In this document: in pieces, positions 8,961 to 10,564 of the stretch
Layout of the letters: the number at the start of each line of letters is the position of its first letter
Numbering within the stretch: the first letter of the stretch is position 1
Source: Phoronis ovalis
Taxonomy: Eukaryota > Phoronida > Phoronidae
Reading direction: 5' to 3'
Length of the DNA: 10,564 nt
Assembly: GCA_028565635.1 (NCBI GenBank)
Contig: JAOXYB010062367.1
Location: forward strand, 1 to 10,564
The notes under the pieces: generated by a model
What the model saw: the letters and a program-made list of their open reading frames with translations, nothing else
Databases searched by the model: none
What the model was told of the DNA's origin: nothing
Made by a program: the position numbers and the translations under genes

Positions 8961-9419
8961 TTCAATGTAATATTTTTAGTTTTTTGGTTCCTCCATGATT
9001 TTAAATTAATATTATCAATAAACATCTATAAAAAAATTAGCTAGGAAGAAACCATTGCGCAATTCGTTAATTACTAGTAGTGTGAAATATAATCACCAGA
9101 TGGCTTCAAGTGTCAGATAGCTTACTAGGCCGGTATCATCACTGCCCTTGCAAGAAAGAGTATTTAAAATGCCACGAGTTTCACTATCACATTTTACCTT
9201 AGCAGCAAAAAAAAGGAAAGAGAAATTGTATTACATACATTTTTAATGTGTTGTTTTGAATAACCAGTGTTGGCCTTCGGGGGTTGACACACATCTTATA
9301 TGTTTACTCAAATTGTAAATTTTAATTTATTACAATTTCATTCTGCCAGAAAGTTGCAAAAATATTTATTTTAAACAGCTTAAAAAAACCCAAGTAGTTT
9401 TATGTTTATTTCTGTGTAA
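8961..9419. promoter_or_regulatory. Putative divergent promoter region between the two genes (left part)
   Basis: There is no coding region here. Compared with the 7 kb to its left, CpG dinucleotides are noticeably more frequent from about 8830 to 9960 (by eye, not counted). The stretch lies between the candidate leader of the minus-strand adhesion gene and the plus-strand lectin gene, so it may drive both. A promoter role is inference from position and composition. Confidence 0.35.
9054..9063. promoter_or_regulatory. Perfect C/EBP-type palindrome ATTGCGCAAT
   Basis: ATTGCGCAAT is a perfect 10-bp palindrome and equals the known optimal binding site of C/EBP bZIP factors. It lies 889 bp upstream of the lectin start codon and within about 100 bp of the putative 5' end of the adhesion gene. 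A functional role is inferred only. One exact 10-mer can occur by chance, though a G+C-containing palindrome is less expected in this A+T-rich DNA. Confidence 0.35.
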
Positions 9420-9428
9420 TCCCTCCTG
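9420..9428 (+). repeat. Left target-site duplication of the 198-bp element
   Basis: TCCCTCCTG directly precedes the element's CAGTCT end and is repeated exactly at 9627-9635 directly after its AGACTG end. Confidence 0.8.
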
Positions 9429-9626
9429 CAGTCTGAATAAATCCATCCGTTAGTGTTCCGTAACCTTCTCGACAACGTATCGAACACTAACGGGTGGATT
9501 TATTCTTTACAGTGTATAATTTGCTTTCTCCGGATACAGGGATACAGGGCTTTTAAAATTTTTAATTTGTAATAGTGTAACTCCTGCAAATCCTTCCGGA
9601 ACGCTAACGGGTGAATATTTAGACTG
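9429..9626. mobile_element. 198-bp non-autonomous DNA transposon (MITE)
   Basis: The element begins CAGTCTGAATAAATCC and ends AATATTTAGACTG. The ends are imperfect terminal inverted repeats: CAGTCT is exact, and CCGTTAG(T/C)GTTCCG continues inside both. It is flanked by a perfect 9-bp direct repeat, TCCCTCCTG. Its left half is itself a long hairpin, because a third copy of the arm lies inverted at 9482-9505. The centre contains a GGATACAG tandem pair. It has no ORF, so it must have been moved in trans. A 9-bp duplication suits Mutator-like elements. CA-starting ends with about 8 bp also suit hAT or P families, so I leave the superfamily open. It sits 326 bp upstream of the lectin start codon. 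Confidence 0.78.
9435..9505 (+). repeat. Long hairpin: 24-bp stem, 23-nt loop
   Basis: Bases 9435-9458 and 9482-9505 are reverse complements at 23 of 24 positions. The single exception (9446/9494) is T opposite G, so a plus-strand transcript could pair along all 24 positions with one G-U wobble. A minus-strand transcript would have an A/C mismatch. The hairpin is part of the 198-bp element. Its size is in the range of small-RNA precursors, but nothing here shows that it is transcribed. Confidence 0.9.
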
Positions 9627-9635
9627 TCCCTCCTG
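9627..9635 (+). repeat. Right target-site duplication of the 198-bp element
   Basis: This is an exact copy of TCCCTCCTG directly after the AGACTG terminus of the element. The two copies define the insertion point. Confidence 0.8.
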
Positions 9636-9684
9636 GTGGAGTCAAGGAATATCATCATATTTTCTGATAGTGTCTGGATGTGAT

Positions 9685-9704
9685 GCTAGGAGCCGGGCTA
9701 GGAG
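9685..9704 (+). repeat. 12-bp-period tandem GCTAGGAG pair
   Basis: GCTAGGAG occurs at 9685-9692 and 9697-9704, separated by CCGG. It is a small direct repeat in the lectin upstream region and could be a paired factor site or chance. Confidence 0.4.
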
Positions 9705-9813
9705 AAATAACCACAAGTTATATAGGATTTAAACATAACGTACTTAATTAGATACACACAAGAAATACCTGAAAATATCAATAGTTGTGTGATTGATTTT
9801 TAGAGCAAAACAA

Positions 9814-9863
9814 CGATATCGGGTAATGCTAGAATATCGTCTCTCTCATAAGCGGTCGATATC
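9814..9863. promoter_or_regulatory. Three spaced GATATCG/CGATATC-type motifs
   Basis: CGATATCG (9814-9821, an 8-bp palindrome), GAATATCG (9832-9839) and CGATATC (9857-9863) follow each other about 18-25 bp apart, roughly 90-140 bp upstream of the lectin start codon. The spacing and repeated core suggest a cluster of binding sites for one factor. I do not recognise the factor. Confidence 0.3.
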
Positions 9864-9892
9864 TCCCCCATAACATTGTCAACAGTTTAGAA

Positions 9893-9900
9893 TATTTATA
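9893..9900 (+). promoter_or_regulatory. TATA-like box of the lectin gene
   Basis: TATTTATA lies 52 bp before the ATG at 9952, in a suitable position for transcription starting near 9920-9930 and a very short leader. A start in that interval would exclude the small upstream ORF at 9908-9928 (six codons then TAG). A+T-rich DNA often contains such strings, so support is modest. Confidence 0.35.
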
Positions 9901-9951
9901 TTGATTAATGTTTTTGACCACGGTTTAGTTTACCTTGAATGTTGCGACAAA

Positions 9952-10389
9952 ATGGCGAGTTATGCATTACTTTTGACTATTTTTACATCTTTCATTTGTT
10001 CATCTGTTGCTACATGCGATCACAATTCCTCCGTAACAGTTGATGGGACATGTTATAAAGTAATTGATGCAACGGACAGTTTTGAAAATGCCAGACAATT
10101 GTGTTTGAATTTAAATGGATCATTAATAAGTACAAGTAATTTGGTGGAAATCCAACAAATTCTAGTTAACGCTGGTTCCAACGGAACGCACTTTTGGACA
10201 GGATTTGTTCAAGGATATAAGTCAAAAAGATACACAGCAATGGACGGAACAATGAGAAGTTTTAAAAGTGTTGTGTATAATGAAGATAACCGCTGTGTTA
10301 TTTACAATGCCACTGGGTTGCAGACGGACAACTGTATGGAAAACAGATCTTTCATTTGTCAGGAGACCAAAGGTACAAATACTCTTTAA
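9952..10389 (+). CDS. Secreted C-type lectin-domain protein (single CTLD, first exon or complete gene)
   Basis: The protein is 145 residues from the ATG in good context (ACAAAATGG). Residues 1-21 form a signal peptide (MASYALLLTIFTSFICSSVA). A long-form C-type lectin domain follows with six cysteines: C22-C34 at the N-terminal hairpin, C51-C136, and C115-C128. Fold landmarks are ENARQLC..LNGSL (about 45-58), FWTG (81-84, the WIGL position) and DNCMENRSFICQ (126-137). The usual EPN or QPD tripeptide and the WND motif are absent (LQTDNC is in the WND place), so classical calcium-dependent sugar binding is unlikely. Five N-glycosylation sequons occur, at N25, N55, N77, N119 and N131. Such proteins usually act outside the cell in recognition or immunity. 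A possible phase-1 donor (AAAG|GTACAA) after 10372 would drop the last five codons (GTNTL) and splice to further exons. No poly(A) signal is seen downstream. Confidence 0.9.
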   Translation: MASYALLLTIFTSFICSSVATCDHNSSVTVDGTCYKVIDATDSFENARQLCLNLNGSLISTSNLVEIQQILVNAGSNGTHFWTGFVQGYKSKRYTAMDGTMRSFKSVVYNEDNRCVIYNATGLQTDNCMENRSFICQETKGTNTL

Positions 10390-10564
10390 TTTTAGTGTTT
10401 TAATTATAACGTAGATGTAGATCAGCTGCTTCACCTTCTAGGCTCATCTCAAATCTGTATAGTTTTAATTTTTCTAAAATTAAATGGTAATTCAAAAGCC
10501 ATGCATGAAGAATTAGGGATGCTGCCGAGGTAGACATGGTCGGATGGTGTAATATATATACTCT
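10390..10564 (+). other. Sequence after the lectin domain: intron or 3' region
   Basis: There is no AATAAA-type poly(A) signal in the 175 bp after the TAA at 10387-10389. This slightly favours the view that transcription continues and that the donor at 10373 is used. No other feature seen. Confidence 0.4.

Noticed and set aside
10222-10434. Minus-strand open frame over the lectin exon
   Set aside because: It is antisense to a clear C-type lectin domain and has no motif of its own.
1-10564. CRISPR arrays, operons, rRNA or viral genes
   Set aside because: No regularly spaced repeats, no clustered bacterial-type genes, and no recognisable viral or rRNA sequence on either strand.

Overview
This window looks like animal nuclear DNA from an A+T-rich genome. 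It has spliced genes, long gene-poor introns, short degenerate mobile elements and no operon-like packing. The two recognisable genes, a neuroglian/L1-type cell-adhesion molecule and a small secreted C-type lectin, would suit a lophotrochozoan invertebrate such as a mollusc. That assignment is inference from gene content and base composition, not a species identification.

Left end (1-1600, minus strand): the 5' coding part of an immunoglobulin-superfamily adhesion gene. Two exons (830-944, then 102-283) join exactly, in frame, into one complete phase 1-1 Ig domain with the Cys/Trp/Cys core. The domain most resembles the first Ig domain of neuroglian/L1-CAM proteins. Just upstream, 1485-1597 is a good candidate for the signal-peptide exon: it has a strong acceptor, an ATG, a hydrophobic N-terminus and a phase-compatible donor. 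Part of that exon and its donor lie in a perfect 58-bp direct duplication with an 81-bp, in-frame period. The intron between the Ig exons holds an inverted-repeat element (311-662). The gene continues off the left edge.

Middle (1600-8760): A+T-rich sequence that I read as long 5' intron(s) of the same gene. It holds weak candidates for alternative or non-coding 5' exons (7346-7392, 7755-7850, 8355-8391), a 31-bp tandem duplication, a possible plus-strand exon or gene relic at 4759-4988, and a cluster of three small hairpins at 8583-8668. I see no other gene there that I can defend.

Right part (8760-10564): a relatively CpG-containing stretch that looks like a divergent promoter region. A candidate first exon for the minus-strand gene ends at 8764, and the lectin gene starts at 9952 on the plus strand. 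Between them lie a perfect ATTGCGCAAT palindrome, a 198-bp non-autonomous DNA transposon with a perfect 9-bp target duplication, three spaced CGATATC-type motifs and a TATA-like box. The lectin exon encodes a signal peptide and a complete six-cysteine C-type lectin domain. It lacks the usual calcium/sugar motifs and has five N-glycosylation sequons.

The adhesion gene and the lectin gene are head-to-head neighbours. Nothing in the sequence shows that they act together, beyond a possibly shared promoter region. I found no tRNA, rRNA, CRISPR or clearly novel multi-gene system.
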